From NCBI RefSeq assembly GCF_000247815.1, contig NC_021680.1, positions 806,001-870,000 of the forward strand: 64,000 bases of DNA. Reading direction: 5' to 3'. The position numbers were made by a program, and so were the translations under genes. The stretch is from Ficedula albicollis. Taxonomy: Eukaryota > Chordata > Aves > Passeriformes > Muscicapidae. A model generated the notes under the pieces. That model was not told the DNA's origin. It was given only the letters and a program-made list of their open reading frames with translations, and searched no databases. Position 1 is the first letter of the stretch; every line of letters begins with the position of its first letter. Shown in pieces: positions 14,101-28,150 of the stretch.

Positions 14101-16199
14101 AGGCAGCCTAACACACATTGGGAAGAGCAGACACCCTGTCTGCATCCTCAAGCACACACAGAAAACTAGCTGAGTTTTTGTCGCAGCAAAGGACACCCAC
14201 CACCTCCAAAATCCCTGCTACCTCCCTGACCAAGGGGCAATTGTCCAAGCAATCAATCCTGAGCCGATTTCATCACGTGGTGGGGAAGGAAAGCCAGAAA
14301 CTACTGTCCAGCCCGCAAAACCCCCTGGTCCCCTAAGGTCACAAAATTCAAGCCTCTTTCACTGAGGAAGCGATAAGAGGCAGCGGGGTGCAAAGCTGTC
14401 CACTTGAGCCCAGCTTTAATCTCGGAGCTTCTCCAAAGCGCGGCACGAAGGGATCCATGGAGCTCGCCTGGAAAGCAGCTGCTGGGCTCCTGAACAGAAA
14501 CATTGCCATCTAGAGGCCTTGCCTGTGAAAGGGGTCGGGAAAGCCTGGCAGGAATTTCCATACCCCCCAGGCACCTGTGCGGAAGAGAGCTGGCAGAAGG
14601 GACGGGGAACCCGAGGTTTGGGAGCATGGGCAACACTCCAGGAGATTTTAGTCATCATTGCTCAGAGAGCTTTAAGAGATGTTGTAACACTTGGGTCTTT
14701 CTTTTCTTCTTTGGAGAACTTGGCCAGAGCTTGGGTAACAGTTGTTCCTTCTGCTGTGTTTGAAAGCTTGTCTTGCCCTCGGCAACCCACTTGGAGAGAT
14801 GTGAGCTGAGGAAGCTTCTCTATACCCTTGGGCAGACCACCCTGAGGGGACTGACCTGTCCTGTGGGGAGACACCAATGCAGCATCACTGCCTGTGGAAT
14901 GGAAATAGGTGTGAGAGCATCTGGCTCAGCCGAGGATCTCAAACTCTTTCTGCACACAAGGAAGTGCAACCACCCAAAGTCCTCTGTAAAGGCAGGCTCA
15001 GATCCCAGCGGACCCCACTTCAAATCAGGCCCATACTCCACAGCAGAGACATTCTCCACAACATTTTTGGCCCATGCTGCTCACGCAGGACCAGAGTGGC
15101 ACTTCACCAGCACCTCCTCCTCAGCAGAGGGAGGCAGGTCCTCCATAGAAGAACATGGTTCAGGCAATGACCACATAGGACACTGGCAGTGTTGCCTGTG
15201 GTGTCCTCCACTGGTGTGTTCAGTGCTGCAGAAACCACACCTACCCCAAAGCACAAGGAAGGGGGAGAGCACGGCAGCCTCTACCTTTTCCAATGATGCG
15301 TGAACCAGCAGCCAAGGCCCAGCATTGCTCCTGTGGCTGAGATGGTGGACTCCACAGCACGGGCAAGCTGGACAAGAAGCTAGGTAGATCACAGGGGAGA
15401 GGGTGAGCCAGGGAATTCAGCTGAGGTCAAAGGTAATATCCTCATGTTAGGTAAACTAAGACTGGCCCATTGAAGTCACTGGTGTAGACTGGATTGTACC
15501 AGTGAAGAACAGGTGCTGGAGCACACAGCCTCCAAGCTGAAGAAACCTCTCAGCCCTACAGAGCAGCTTGCAAGCAAGAAGCAGATCTCTAGCACTTCAC
15601 TGGTCTCACCCACCAAGACCCCCAGCAATAGCACTACACAGTCACTGTCACACACAGAGAGTGGCCTGGACCCCCTAACTCTGCCTCATGGTGAGTGCAC
15701 ACCCTATTGTGATCTGCTGCCAGGGGTGGGACATGCCAGTGTTCTCCCCACCTTTGCTCACCTGGGAGCATCAAGCACATCCTCAAATCCAGACCAGTGC
15801 TTAGTCAGAAAGCTTTTGTCAGCAAAGATTAATTTCTGTGGTTTGCAGGTTTCTACCTGAGCTTCCTCGGAGCTTGAGCTCTCTGGGGAGGAAAAGAAAA
15901 GATAATAAAATCCCCTGAATGTGTGATCAGAAAGGAAGCCTGATCGGATGTCCTGCAGTCCTCTCACGTTTTTAAACTGGTGAATCACTGAAACTACTAA
16001 AGAAAAGAAAAATCACCTAGCCTGAGCCCTGGAAATCTCATCTGGGAAGGTGAGAAACTAGAAAAACACACTTGAGCACAGGTTTTGAAATGAAACCACT
16101 CCTCAGTCCTAATTAGGGCTTGTCCAGATGAGGCAGCCATTAAGGTGCTTGCACAGGGGGCTGTGGTTAGTGTCCACTAATGGACGAGTAAGAAGACAC

Positions 16200-16700
16200 C
16201 CCAGGATTTAAGCTACTGGCGCCTCCGAGGACTGATGGAGGGGAGGTTTCCTGGCAGCTCTCTTCCTCTCCTCCACGGTCAGCAGGCTGGTGATGGATGT
16301 GTGAGTGCCAGCCCTCCTCTCCCCCAGCACATCATTTGATTTGCCGCAGACGCGGGGCTGGAGGTCCCGGCAGCGCTCTGCATGCCAGGAGAGGTCACCG
16401 TCTCTTTGAATAACGTCTTCTTAGAGTGCCAAGAAGTGACATCAAGCTTTGCCCTCTGCCACCCCCCGGCATCACAGGGATGCTAGTCAGAGTAGGGGTG
16501 AAAGGAGGCGCGTTCCCCACCGTCTCTGCTGCCCATGCATGATTTATACCTGCCGTGTCAGACGGACAGTGATGGCACACGCTGCCTCCCGGCACCGGCG
16601 GCACGGCTGGCAGAGATGGATGGAAATACTGCTCTGCTCCATGCCAGCCCAAGACTTCCTCCACGTCCCCTCCACAGAGGGCTTGCCCAGGGCAGATTAC
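16200..16700. other. moderately CpG-rich patch
   Basis: CpG-containing phrases such as GGCGCCTCCGAGG, CCGCAGACGCGGGGCTGG and CACCGGCGGCACGGCTGG cluster here, against CpG-poor surroundings. It could be a conserved element or an orphan promoter. No exon was recognised. Confidence 0.3.
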
Positions 16701-19700
16701 TGTTTGCATGCAGGTGTTTGATGGGAGAGCATCTCCTGGGATGTCACTCTGCAAGGGGCCACTTTGGACAAGCCAAAATGCTCAAAAGATTCACTGCTGA
16801 GGTCCTGAGACAATATGTGAGCCAGCAACATGCCGACACAAGAGACACAGATCACATAAAAGGCACTTGCTTTCCTTTATTCCTTTCCCCAAACTTCTCT
16901 CTCCATCCCAGCATAGGCTTGCAAGCCTGCCTTCTGCTCTCTGACCCTGCTTTGACAGGCACAGCTGGTCCACAGACCAGCAGGTCAGACAAACAAGTGA
17001 TGGCACATGGCTCTCAGAGCTAGATGGGAACAGCTGAAAGACATAAGAGACAGACCCAACCACAGAGGGAGTCAGCACTGTGAGCAAGGACCCTTGACCC
17101 AGGTCTTGGTTGGGAAGCTCCCCTTCTCCCAGCATTTGTGGTTTCAAGTTGCTAAGCGGCCTTACTTCAAAATAAACTGAACATCTCACAACAGGATGGA
17201 GGCTACAGGTGTGTTTTCTCCTCATTCCACTCCAAAACCTGCCTTCACTGCTGCTCACCAGCTCAGAGATGAACACGCGTGAGCAGCCACCTACAAACAT
17301 CACAGATCTCTCCGGAGACATTTGATATTTATGGTGGCATCTCCACTGACCTCTCCAACCAGCAGGATGATGCAGGACTTGAGGGCATCACTGCAAAGCC
17401 CTCAGCCTGAAATTACAAACATTGTCCCACCACTGGGTCACTCACCACAAGATTTTCTACCACTGCAGCTGGCTGGGACCCTCAGCAATTTTCAGCTGCA
17501 AAGTAAGCATTCAAACAGGGCTGCTGCTGCTCTCCCAGCCATGAGCTGGAGATTTAAAAACCACACTCTAAACAGGGAACTCCAGGGTGGGTGGCAAGGG
17601 GGGGAAAACGTTCATTTGTCCTTGGCAGAACAGCACGGCAGCACCAGCAAACCCTCGGCTTTGAGGGCAGAGGAAAGCACTGGCAGCTACAAATTACTAA
17701 TCAATGTCGAGTAACAACAACAGCAGCTAATAAGGAAGGGCTGATCAGCTTACTATGGCAGTAATTATTCCTGACACCAGCCCTCAGAAGGAGCATCCAG
17801 GCTTAGCACAGTCTACCATGATGATAACCCAAGATAACTAGAGAAATTTTGTGCTGGAAAAAAGGAGGGGGAAGAGAAAAAACCCTTAGCAATTAGCAAG
17901 ACTTGTGGTGCTAATTACACTGTGAAAGGTGTGCAGGCTTTGTCAGAGCTCACTTGAGCCTTCTGGGTGATGCCAGGGAGGGATGAAGTGCCAGCACACC
18001 TTTTCACATGACAAACAATTCTGGCACCTGGTTATTTTTGAGAACAACACAACTCTCTGCTGCTAACACCGAACCTGGCACACATCCTTTGCCATCATTG
18101 CCTGAGAAAAAGCCTCTCATCTCCATAGTGTAGCGGTGCTACAGTTCAGCATCACATCAGTAGGTGGTACTGAGCCCACCTAACCTGGTACAGGACCAAG
18201 TCAGGATGAGATATAGCCAGCATACAAATAGGAATCTTAATTTACCAACATGTCTGAGGTGTATATGTTCAAAGTGGACTACATTCACCCACAGCTGCTC
18301 AGGATCCTGCAATGACGATGTTTTACAGTGCTGCAGCAGCCCAGGCACAAAGGTCCCCATCACTTCCAGCACAGCCACTGGTCCTCCCTCTGAAGAGAAG
18401 TTTCCACAGCATCCCTTCACCAGCACAGAATTACTGCACCCAGCAGGGGTGAAGGTGTGAACACGCATGTGCTTCCCCCATGCGCTTCTTACTGATAGAA
18501 CAGGTGAGAACAAAATCTAACAGCCCCCAAGGCTTGAGATCGCACACACTCCTCACTCACTTCTCTCCCAAGCAGGCATAATTAAAGGCACTGTTTTCTT
18601 GCACCCTTCGTTCGAGGGGGCTGACAAATTGCTCTCTCAGCAATGGTGTGTGTTTTAGAGACGTGACTTCTCGGAAAGGATGCGGGCAACTGCGGTCACC
18701 AGCTCACGGAGTCGCAAGTTCTGCAAGTGCAGAGAAGAATGAAGAGGTTGCAGCTTTCCCCCACACAGATCAATGCAGTCACAGCAGCAGCAAGAGCTGC
18801 TGGAGCCTGTTCAGACCTTGTCCCCTCTGGCTCTTCCTTCTCCTCCAAGACTCACAGGCTTTGGCACCTTACACAGGACAGGGACTTTACCCTGGCCATG
18901 GCTTTGCCAAAAGCCATCCCCCTGTCAGGAATACAAACCAGTCTGGCAAGTTCCAGCAATTCAAGAGACAGTGGAGGTACCTATCAGCACTGTGTTTCTG
19001 GCCTACAAACTTCCCAACTCTTCCCACAGGTGAGTCCTACTCTTCTTCCCTCCCTTCAAGGGTGTTCTGTGCCAGCCCACCCTTCCCATCCCACACACAA
19101 AGCTGTCATAAAGCCTACAATTCTAATACCGGGCAGCATCAAGGGGACATGGCTACCAGCCCTTGCACAAACAAAAACCTATTACAACAGAGATCCTGAT
19201 TCCAGCCTTTATTTACAGAAATTATTACTACAAAGGATCCTGAGGGAAATCATAGCTCTGTGCTGCATATACTGAATTCATCATTGCTAGGTAAGAAGCC
19301 TCATAGTGTTTTGAGAAGCACCGAGATGCAAATAACATCTGCGTTGTATGTCATGGAGTGGGAGACAAAGGGGGAAAAAAACAACCACAGCCTAAGCTGT
19401 CGCAGGAAGAGAGAAAGGGAATGGCATGTGTGTTTCTTTTGTCCAGCCCAAGGCAATTTTTATCTGCAAGGTGCACTAAATCCTTTGTGTTGCTCGATTA
19501 AATTTACAGCTGACCTAAGCACAGATTGTTGTTCTGCCAAAAAAGAGCAGTCCAGACTCAGAGCTGTCCACAGGGTGAATGACCGTGGCCCTGTGCAGAC
19601 ATGTAGGCAGCCCTAGGAGGGCAAGGAGGAGAAAGAGGAGAGAGATGCTGCAGGGCTGGAGCAGTTTGGAATTGCTACCATGTGCAGTAAGTATCATGAG

Positions 19701-22679
19701 CCATGCCAGCACTGACACCAAACCCTGTGCTGGAGCATCTACTTTCGGGTGAGGGAATACAGATGAGGAAGGGAAGCAAACCCCCACTGATCCTCCTGAG
19801 ATGCCACATTTGGATAAGCAGGGAAAACTAAGGCATCAAGCACCTGGGGCACCCTCCCTTCTGCAACTCAGGCATAGCCCAGTGATGCTCAAACAACCAC
19901 GCAGTCCAGCAGTCAGAGTGTTGCCTGTCATAAACCTTGACTGGCTGATCGAAGCAAAGAGGGAAAAGGATTGTGATTTCCAACAGGGAACAGACAGATC
20001 TTCCTGGGGCACGTCAGCCTGTCAGATGCACATGTTCAGGCATACTGGAAGGAAGGAGGAAGAGGAAGAAGAGAAGGCATCTGATCTTACACAAATCTGC
20101 AGGACCTGCTCCTAAAATTTACCAGTACAAAGCAAGCAAGACATCAGAGAAGGGAGATGAGGTCTCTAACAATGCAGTGTAGGTACCATAGCATTGTAAG
20201 GGTTATAAATCACACACCAGACTGACTGTATGCATCATACCAGGCACCATCAGAATCACACACCTGCTACAGAGAGACCTTCTCTGCAGAAGCGTCTCCC
20301 TTGCACTGCAGATACTTGTAAAAACAACCCATCATCACTTTGCTGTACACAGCTAGAAATGTTGACTTTAATGCCAGGTCAAGGATGCCTGACCTGCATA
20401 CATCTCCAAGTGATTTTTCTTCAGCTATTCCCATCCACTTAGAAATTATTAATCCCATCCACTTGAAAGTATCTCCCCAAGGTGAAGTTCACATGTCTCA
20501 ACATTATCAGAGGAAAGCAAATCTTGACAAGAGGAAGGTCCCATCAGTTGACACCGATGGGTGAACATGACAGTTCTCCAGGAGGGAACCAGGAGAAATG
20601 GTGTCACTCAGCCCAGGTAGGACTGGCACATCACAAAGAGGACATCAGCAGAGAGTGCAAAGGGTGAACCAGACTTCCAGAAACAGAGGCTAAAACCATA
20701 CCATTCCTTCTTTGTGTCCTCATCAACACGTCTCTCCTGCTGCTGTCTCCACCAGAAAGAGAGGCTGTGGTCTTTCTCACATCTATGGATCACAGCCAAG
20801 GCAGCAGCCTGGACAAGGCAGGGTAACACAAGGGGTGTCCCCTGCAAAGCTGTTTATCAGTATTTCAAGGTGAATCTGACAACACAGCTGGTTTCCTAAG
20901 TGTTAAGAACATGCTTCGCTCCAGCCTTTCATCTCAAGCAACATGCAGCGCCAAAGGGCAGCTTGCCAAAAGCAAAAATCACATGCAAGGACGAAAAGCA
21001 TCACCCCTGGGAAATTTGCTTCCAAGGAAGGCTGGAAACCTCTCCCCCAAATCTGACAGAATTCAAATCCCTCCCCTACTGAGACAGTCTCTTTCAATTT
21101 CTTCAGTGGATGTATTTCACGCCTCACCTGCAGAGCTACTGTTTCCTGGAGAAGGAGGAACCATGGAGAAGTTTGAGCACAGCACAAACTGTGTGTCCCC
21201 CCTTTTTTTTTTTTTTACCCTTTCACCCCCTACTGAAGCACATTAGGAGTGAGATTTCAGAGAGCCCAGCAATATTGTCAGTGCCTGAACCTCCTGCCAG
21301 CAGCCCTGAGCTGGCAGGAACAACACATCCTCTTCGGGAACCCTTCCTGCTTGTTCTCTCCTCACAGCACAATCAGAAGCTAAACTCACACTCCAACAAC
21401 AGTGCTGTGGATGAGTCATACTCGCTGCTGTCAGCTGGAATGATTGAGGATGAAATGGCATCGCTTATCAGCAATGAGGTGGCTGCAGGACCACTGAGAC
21501 AATCACAAATTGGGACTAGGAAACAGAGCCCAAAGCGGGGACTTTCTCAAAAGACCCAACCTTTTGTCCAACTCCTACACAAAGCTCAGCATTGCTTCAA
21601 AGCCTAAAACAAACTTAAACCTATCTGCTTGCAGAGACAGCAACTGGCTCTTGCACATGCCTATGGAAGATAAAACTTTGAGGGGCTCAATGATAATTTT
21701 AGGACCAAATTGTGTCAAGTTTTAAATGTTTCCAAGCTAGGAGTCCTGCAGGGTCAACAGAAGTGGGCTCACAGATCACAATGGCTCTAACTTATCACTG
21801 CCAGCTCTTGGCTGGCTGCCTGGTTAAAACTTGGATTACTCCAATGGGAAGCTGACCCTGATTTAAACTCAAGCACACGTTTTACAGCTTCACGTTTCAG
21901 TTGCCAGGCTCTCCTTGACAAATCTTTATGACACCGCTGTTTCCTCTCACACTTCTGGTGAGCCACCAAGAATCAGGGCCATTAGCAAGGTCTTTTTTCC
22001 ACAGGTCTAAGACAGCAACCTCCAGCAAGGAAACCAGTGTGATACATCAAATAGCTGAGCAACTAAACCCACTGGATAAAATTACTTGCAGCAGAACATC
22101 AGTCCTGTGGAGAGGTCTCCCTAAGCCAGCCCACGTTAGTATTTATTAATAATAATACCAATATCTTTCCACTCATGCACTTTTCGCTCAAGATGCAAGA
22201 ACAGGAAACCAACTGCAAGAAAGAGCCACACAAAGTATTAGGTAAGATATTTCAAGGGCACTTCCCCAGCTCCAAATCAGCCCCTGAAGTAGCCCTTGGC
22301 CTGCAAGACAGGTGCCTGTGTTCCTATGGCATGTGGAACCCAAAAAAGTCATGACTCACCAGCATTTCCACACCTGGAATTTGAAATGTAACAAACTAGA
22401 GGATCTTCAATGTCCCATGAAACACAAACCGTTCTATGATTCACAACAGAGTGGGTATACAAGAGATCACCTCTTGCCCAAATATATATAATTTTGGTTG
22501 ACAGTTGCAATGGACATCAGAGCCTTGCTCTCCAGGGGAGATTCAGCTGGAGATCACCTGCAGATCAGCTGTCTGACTGGAATATAAAGGCAGGCACTGG
22601 CACTGAAAATGGTGCTTCAGGGATTGAGAGCTGATGCTTTCCCAAATGGCCAAGTAAAGCAGATAAAGGAGCTGTAGGT

Positions 22680-22850
22680 TGATTTGATGATTTAATCAAT
22701 AAGGTAATTATATTAATTCAATAGTTTGATACAAAGCCACTTCCTTTCTGTTTGATTTAACTGCATTTCAGAATTTTCATGGCTGAGTTGATCAAATACA
22801 TAAAATAGCAAATTTGTGCTAATTAATTAATATTAGATGTATTTTCCTTA
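22680..22850. promoter_or_regulatory. AT-rich block with clustered TAATTA-type sites (candidate enhancer)
   Basis: Several homeodomain-type cores are packed here: GGTAATTATATTAATTCAAT and GCTAATTAATTAATATTAG, plus TGATTTAATCAAT. The local composition differs sharply from the flanks. Function is inferred only from motif density. Confidence 0.25.
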
Positions 22851-23289
22851 GCCATGAATTGCAGAAGCCCAGAGGCTGAGAGCATTACCACCCAGCAAAC
22901 ACATCTTGACAGCCCACAGATTTGTATCTACAGTCACCACACAGCCAACTACCTGTGCCAGAATTAATCCAAAATGCAGGACAACTGTACCATGAGGAGA
23001 CCTGGCAGAAAACAGAGATGCAGGTGCATCCACATCCTTGAAGTGCGGGCATCTACACTTAATAGAAATTACTACTTCCGGTAATGGAGTAAAGAAGGAT
23101 TAATATCAGGTATATAGTGGTTTTCCATTTACAGGAAAGAGGAGTAAAGTGTTATCCTTCAGGAGAATGGAAGACTTTAGGGGTTCTCTTTCAGCCTTGT
23201 ATCCTAAGGGGACACCAGCTGGACAAGACAGTCAGCAACACCACCACCACCCTTGCCCAAAGCTACAGTTACATGGTGAGCTCTATCCC

Positions 23290-23372
23290 TACTATTATTG
23301 CCCCAGAGAACCACTGTAAGAAGGCAAAAAAACCCCCACTACTATTAATGCCCCCGAGAATCACTATAAGAT
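23290..23372. repeat. diverged short tandem repeat
   Basis: Two related units, ACTATTATTGCCCCAGAGAA and ACTATTAATGCCCCCGAGAA, each followed by a CACTRTAAGA stretch. They look like an old ~50-bp duplication. Confidence 0.55.
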
Positions 23373-26300
23373 AGAAAAACTGTGATAGCAAACTCTACCT
23401 TGTTAGACTGCAGGGCATTCCTCCCCAAGGCAGAGAGCAAGTATTCTTCACTCTCCTACCCACAAAGGTGCTCCACTGCTCCTGTTGCTGGGCAGCAACA
23501 TTTGAGAAAGCAGACTGAAGATGCTGGGGAGACTAGAGGTGTCTGCAGTGACCTTTGGTTTTTCTGCTTTTCTCTAGGAAGGAGAAAAAACGCACACCCA
23601 CACTCCTGCCTACAACTATATCTCTACAGTAATTCCCGGTTTTACCAAACCTGCTTTCAGGCTTGGTTCTTTTTCCTCCCTCTTTCTCCACTTGAAAATT
23701 CGCTAACCCCTGACACTGCCAGGAGAGATGCCATGAAGGCAATCATAGGTCAGCCTTCTTCAAACAATTGCAGGCCTTCTTGCCAGGTTCCTCTCTGGGT
23801 AATACCACTCCTCCAGCAAGGAAGAAAAGTCTCTAATTAAAAAGACCTGGACAGCAACCCACCAGCTCCCACTCCTGCCCTGATCAATGAAGCTTGCTAA
23901 TTAAAAGCAGTTGACCTGAGCAAAGAATGGCTTGGAGGAGATTAGCCCAAGGGAGACAAGATTTAAGAATTAAATTACTTGAATGGTCTGTTTCATTTTA
24001 TTTTACAATCCTTGTTCTTCCTCCTCCCCCACGCAGGTAAACGGTTACTTTGAGGACTCAGTCCCAATTTGTAAGAGCAAAGAAGCAGAAAGTATGGTCC
24101 TGCTGTTTAATTCACTGTCAAACACCACAGGCTGAGTGCTTGGGGCTGTCGGAGCAGCTGCTCTGTCTGATCACTAGGTGACAACTGAAAAATGGCTGGG
24201 TGGCACCTAATTTCTACAGTTTGATTAACTAGTCCTTTGCACCCTGCCACATCAACAGGACTGGGGACAAACACACAGGCAGTGCCTCAGACACTCACTC
24301 TGACTCCACAGCCAGGGTCTCGCTGGCATATTTATCTCTGCCTGAAACCCCCAGGAGATTTATGCTCAGCAGTCAAAGGGAGACAACCACCACCCAAAAG
24401 TATTAGTGCTCCGATCAGGCCCCTATCATCTGGCCTGACCAGTGACTCACTGGTTTGAGTATCCCACCACACAGGGCTATAAAGCAGGTGAGAATCCTAA
24501 GGCAAACTGACATGCAGCAAACACACCACAGCCCACATCTGGGATCTTGCAGGATGCACCGGGATTGCAAGGAAAGCTCTCTCTGGAGAGCTCTAACATC
24601 TAGTTTCCAAGGTTGCTTTGCCCTACTCACATCAGTGGGAACTGCAGGAGCTCAGCACCTCTAGAAACTCTGTTAATAAGAGGCAATGCAGAAGAATGTA
24701 ACGCTTCCTTGCTTCAGGAGAATTGGGTGGAAATGTGAGCTTTTTCCCCGTACAAATAGAAATTCCAGTGCAAAAGTGAAATATGTTCTCTTTCAACCAC
24801 CAGTATTTGAGGGCCTTCACCACAGAATAACTTTAAGGGGATTTGCCCAGAGCATATACATTTGCACAGAGAGAAAGAATATTATTGAGAGAAACAAGAA
24901 GCTTCCTAATCAAACGCTTGGGATTTTATGTATGTTCCACACACAATCTTGGCATTCGTTTTCTTTTTAAAATCACTGTCTTGGAGCTGAGAGGAATAGA
25001 ACCAAGAGCAGGAGTGATGGCAATCCTATTTGTGTAACTTATTAATCCACTGCCCTTTTTCCTCTGGCATGCCATTTGTTTCCTCTTCACCTCTGCTGTG
25101 TCTGCAGAGCACAAAGTGTCCCCCCATACTCCTGACCGTTGATACTAGATCTTCAGAGCATTTCAGCTTTCACTCCCCCATGATTATTCTCTCTCCTTTT
25201 CTCCTTCATGCAGCCTGCAGCAACTTGCTTACCATTTTCCAACCAGCACAGCTGGACATATCTGACACTGGACTCACCACCAGAGCAAGGCACTTTCTAT
25301 TTCAGCTGCAACTCCCAAATGAAAATAATACTCTGTGGCTTCTTCCAGTTCCCTTAAAAAAACACCCCGATTGCAGGGTGAGAAAGAAGTGATTGCATAG
25401 CATCCAGCAAAAACAGCTGGTCAAGAACCAGGATCCTAGGGCACTAACACCAGGAAAAAAAACCCACAATACCTCCTTATGAATGCCAGCCAAAGGAAAA
25501 ATAATTCGGCACCAGAAATCTAAACATAGCCAAGCCACCGAGCAGTAACTCAGCGAGGCAGTAATTTATATTCCTCCTCACCAAGGAAAGGAGTGCATAG
25601 GCGTGTAGCAACAGACACAGCTAAACCCACAGCTGCTGCTAAAGCAGAGATCTGCCTCTGAAGTGCCCTAGGTGCCCAGAGACCTGATGGGGCTTACCAA
25701 GCCCACAGGGATGTCATGGCTCAGGCATTGTTTAAGCTGCACAAAGATGTCTGAGATGTTATAATATGCTGTTACTCAGGCTTAATTCCCCAGATGCTGT
25801 TCCTGAAGTAATCCCATCATTTTTATTACCAGGAGGGAGCCTATTGCAAACGCAGCCACTTTTCCTTCCAAAGGGGGAAAAAATTCATCAGAGATGCAGC
25901 AAAACATCCTCATCTGATTTGTGATACAAAAGATTTCTTTATAGAAAGTCGGTTTCTCCAGCAATACCTCCCTCATGCCCTAAAGAAGAGAAGTACAGGG
26001 AAGCATGACGAGAAGCAAAGCAGGATAGTCCATCAGAAGAATGTGCCAGTGAGATGCAGTCCTTTCCAGCTACCTGGCTGAAATTCAAATGCTGGATTAG
26101 TTCTCTGGCACATTTCTAACAGGAGGCAAAGGAGAGAGATGTAGTGCTTCCTTCCAGCCTTTCGGATCTACAAACCTCTCCCAGGCAGCAGACATTCCAG
26201 TCCACCTAAAGGAGGCTAGAATTAGAAATTAGGCACATTTGTCATATAAAATTTCCAGGAAAGATCTGAAGGAACACGGCCGAATTTCTATCAGGCAGAG

Positions 26301-27684
26301 ATGCTGTAATAACACTGTAGTAGCTGGGAGCTCCAGTCAGGCGAAGGTCAGGGCTGCTCAGCATCCACTGCAGTCACAGGCCTCTCAGAAAACCAAAAAG
26401 AACAAAGGATAAACAGTTCCCCTTGGCAAGCTTGCTCCTGTCCAGCTGGATACAATGGGCTTTGAAGGTTGGAAACTCAGCGGGGCTGGCTGCAGCGAAA
26501 CAGAGAGGAAAAGGGAGATGTGGAAGTTAAAAAGTTAAAAAGTTAATCTTCAAAACCAAAGTGGTTTTGTTCATCTTCTCTTTGGTCACCAAGTTAGCTC
26601 CAGCTGTGACTGGGGTCTGGGACTGAAAGGAGACCGCTAGCTGGAACCCTAGGGAATTGGAGTCACTTATGTGTCTTCTTTGTACTGAGTTACAGCTCAC
26701 ATAAAAACGAAGGTGGCAAGCCCTGAAGGTGCCCTTTAGCCACATAAAGGGAAAAGTGCTGCAAAAGACAGACCTTGATGAAACACAATCCCAATGGGGC
26801 CACATCCGGCATCCCTCGGGGTACGTGATGGCTGCACAGGCAATCACCCTGACAGCGCCGGGCAGGGCGGGGCTCTGCCTTCGGCCCGCACCCATTCTGT
26901 GAGGAGAGCACAGCAAAGTGCAGGGATGCTCACATTTGGCCGTGTCCTGTTCCTCCTATCATATCTCTGCATTCTTCCACCTCTCCCCTTGGACACTTAA
27001 CAAGGATCAGCAGCTGGAAGCCCCTTACCACTGCCAAGCCCAGCACCCAAGGACCTTCCATCTGTGTTCCAGCCTGCCTTTTGTACTGATTTGTTACATT
27101 TTCACCCTGATTGCAAGCCTCAGGCAGGCGACAGTTGCTCTGTGCAGTACTTGGAGGGGGGGAGTTTTACAGCTTGGCTGCTGCCAACGCACAGATGTTA
27201 CAGATGCTGGGTCACGGCAAGGTGCTAAAGGCCTTCAGAAATGTTGCAAAGCATTAATTATGTTCCTGCAGCTGTTCTTTAACCCTCATCCATGTCTCCT
27301 TTCTCCCATGGGCTGCCAGAAAGACAACTGTGAATGGGAAATCAAAGCAGGAGGTTTAGAAAAGAAGTAAGGCAGAGTCTTTAAAGGTTAAAATAAACAG
27401 CACACTGCAAAGACAGAGCTTTTTAAAATCTGTTTGTCCCTGCCATTTGCTTGGATATCTCCTCTTCTCCTATTTCGGTGCAGCGCTGAACTCCAACAGC
27501 ATCCAAGGCGAAATCCTGACATTTCACAGAGCACATCTCAGCTTGAAGGTTGACCCATGAGCTTGGGAATACTTTGCATCACAAGACTGGAGCAAGGAAT
27601 GATTAGTGGCATGGGTTTAACCAACCCTCCCATTTGTGCAGATCTGGAGATGAAGGGTTTCCCTGGTTTTCCACAGGTTTATGT

Positions 27685-28150
27685 GAACCTTTTGAAGCGA
27701 GTCCAGAGGAAGGCCACAAAGATGCTCAAAGGGATGGAACACCTCTCCAGTGGAGATCAGCTGGGAGAGTTGGAGCTGTCCAGCCAGAAGAAAAGGCCCT
27801 AGGGAGACCTTAGAGCCCCTTCCCATGCTGAAAGAGGCTACAAGAGAGCTGGAAAAGGACTTTGGACCAGGTTCTGGAGCAACAGGAAGAGAAGGAATGG
27901 CTCTAAACTGAAAGAGAGGAGTTAGATTAGATGTTTGTAAAATGTTCTTCCCTGTTAGGGTGGTGAGGTCCTGGCACAGGTTGCCCAGAAAAGCTGTGGC
28001 TGCCCCATCCCTGGAAGTGCTCCAAGCCAGGCTGGACAGGATTCAGAGCAACTTGGTCTAGTGGGAGGTGTCCTTGCCCATGGCAAGGGGGTTGGAATGG
28101 GAAAATCTGTAAGGCCTCTTCCAATCCCAACCATTCTGTTATTCTGTAGT
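27685..28150 (+). mobile_element. CR1 LINE 3' fragment, ~465 bp
   Basis: The most complete CR1 of the left half. It has GTCCAGAGGAAGGCCACAAA, then ATGGAACACCTCTCCAGTGG, then GGTTGCCCAGAAAAGCTGTG, and ends ATTCTGTTATTCTGTAG, the terminal octamer repeats. It is 5' truncated with no intact reading frame. Confidence 0.93.

Larger units (their letters stand above)
7157..27684. other. intergenic, no gene recognised
   Basis: About 20 kb without a recognisable exon, tRNA or long repeat on either strand. Several open frames of 120-190 codons occur (for example 10252-10824 on the - strand and 12738-13289 on the + strand), but none shows a domain, signal peptide or conserved motif. CpG-rich patches and one AT-rich patch are listed separately. 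Confidence 0.5.

Noticed and set aside
18648..19275. Two overlapping + strand open frames of about 180 codons
   Set aside because: They overlap in different frames, lack known motifs, and neither connects to another exon.
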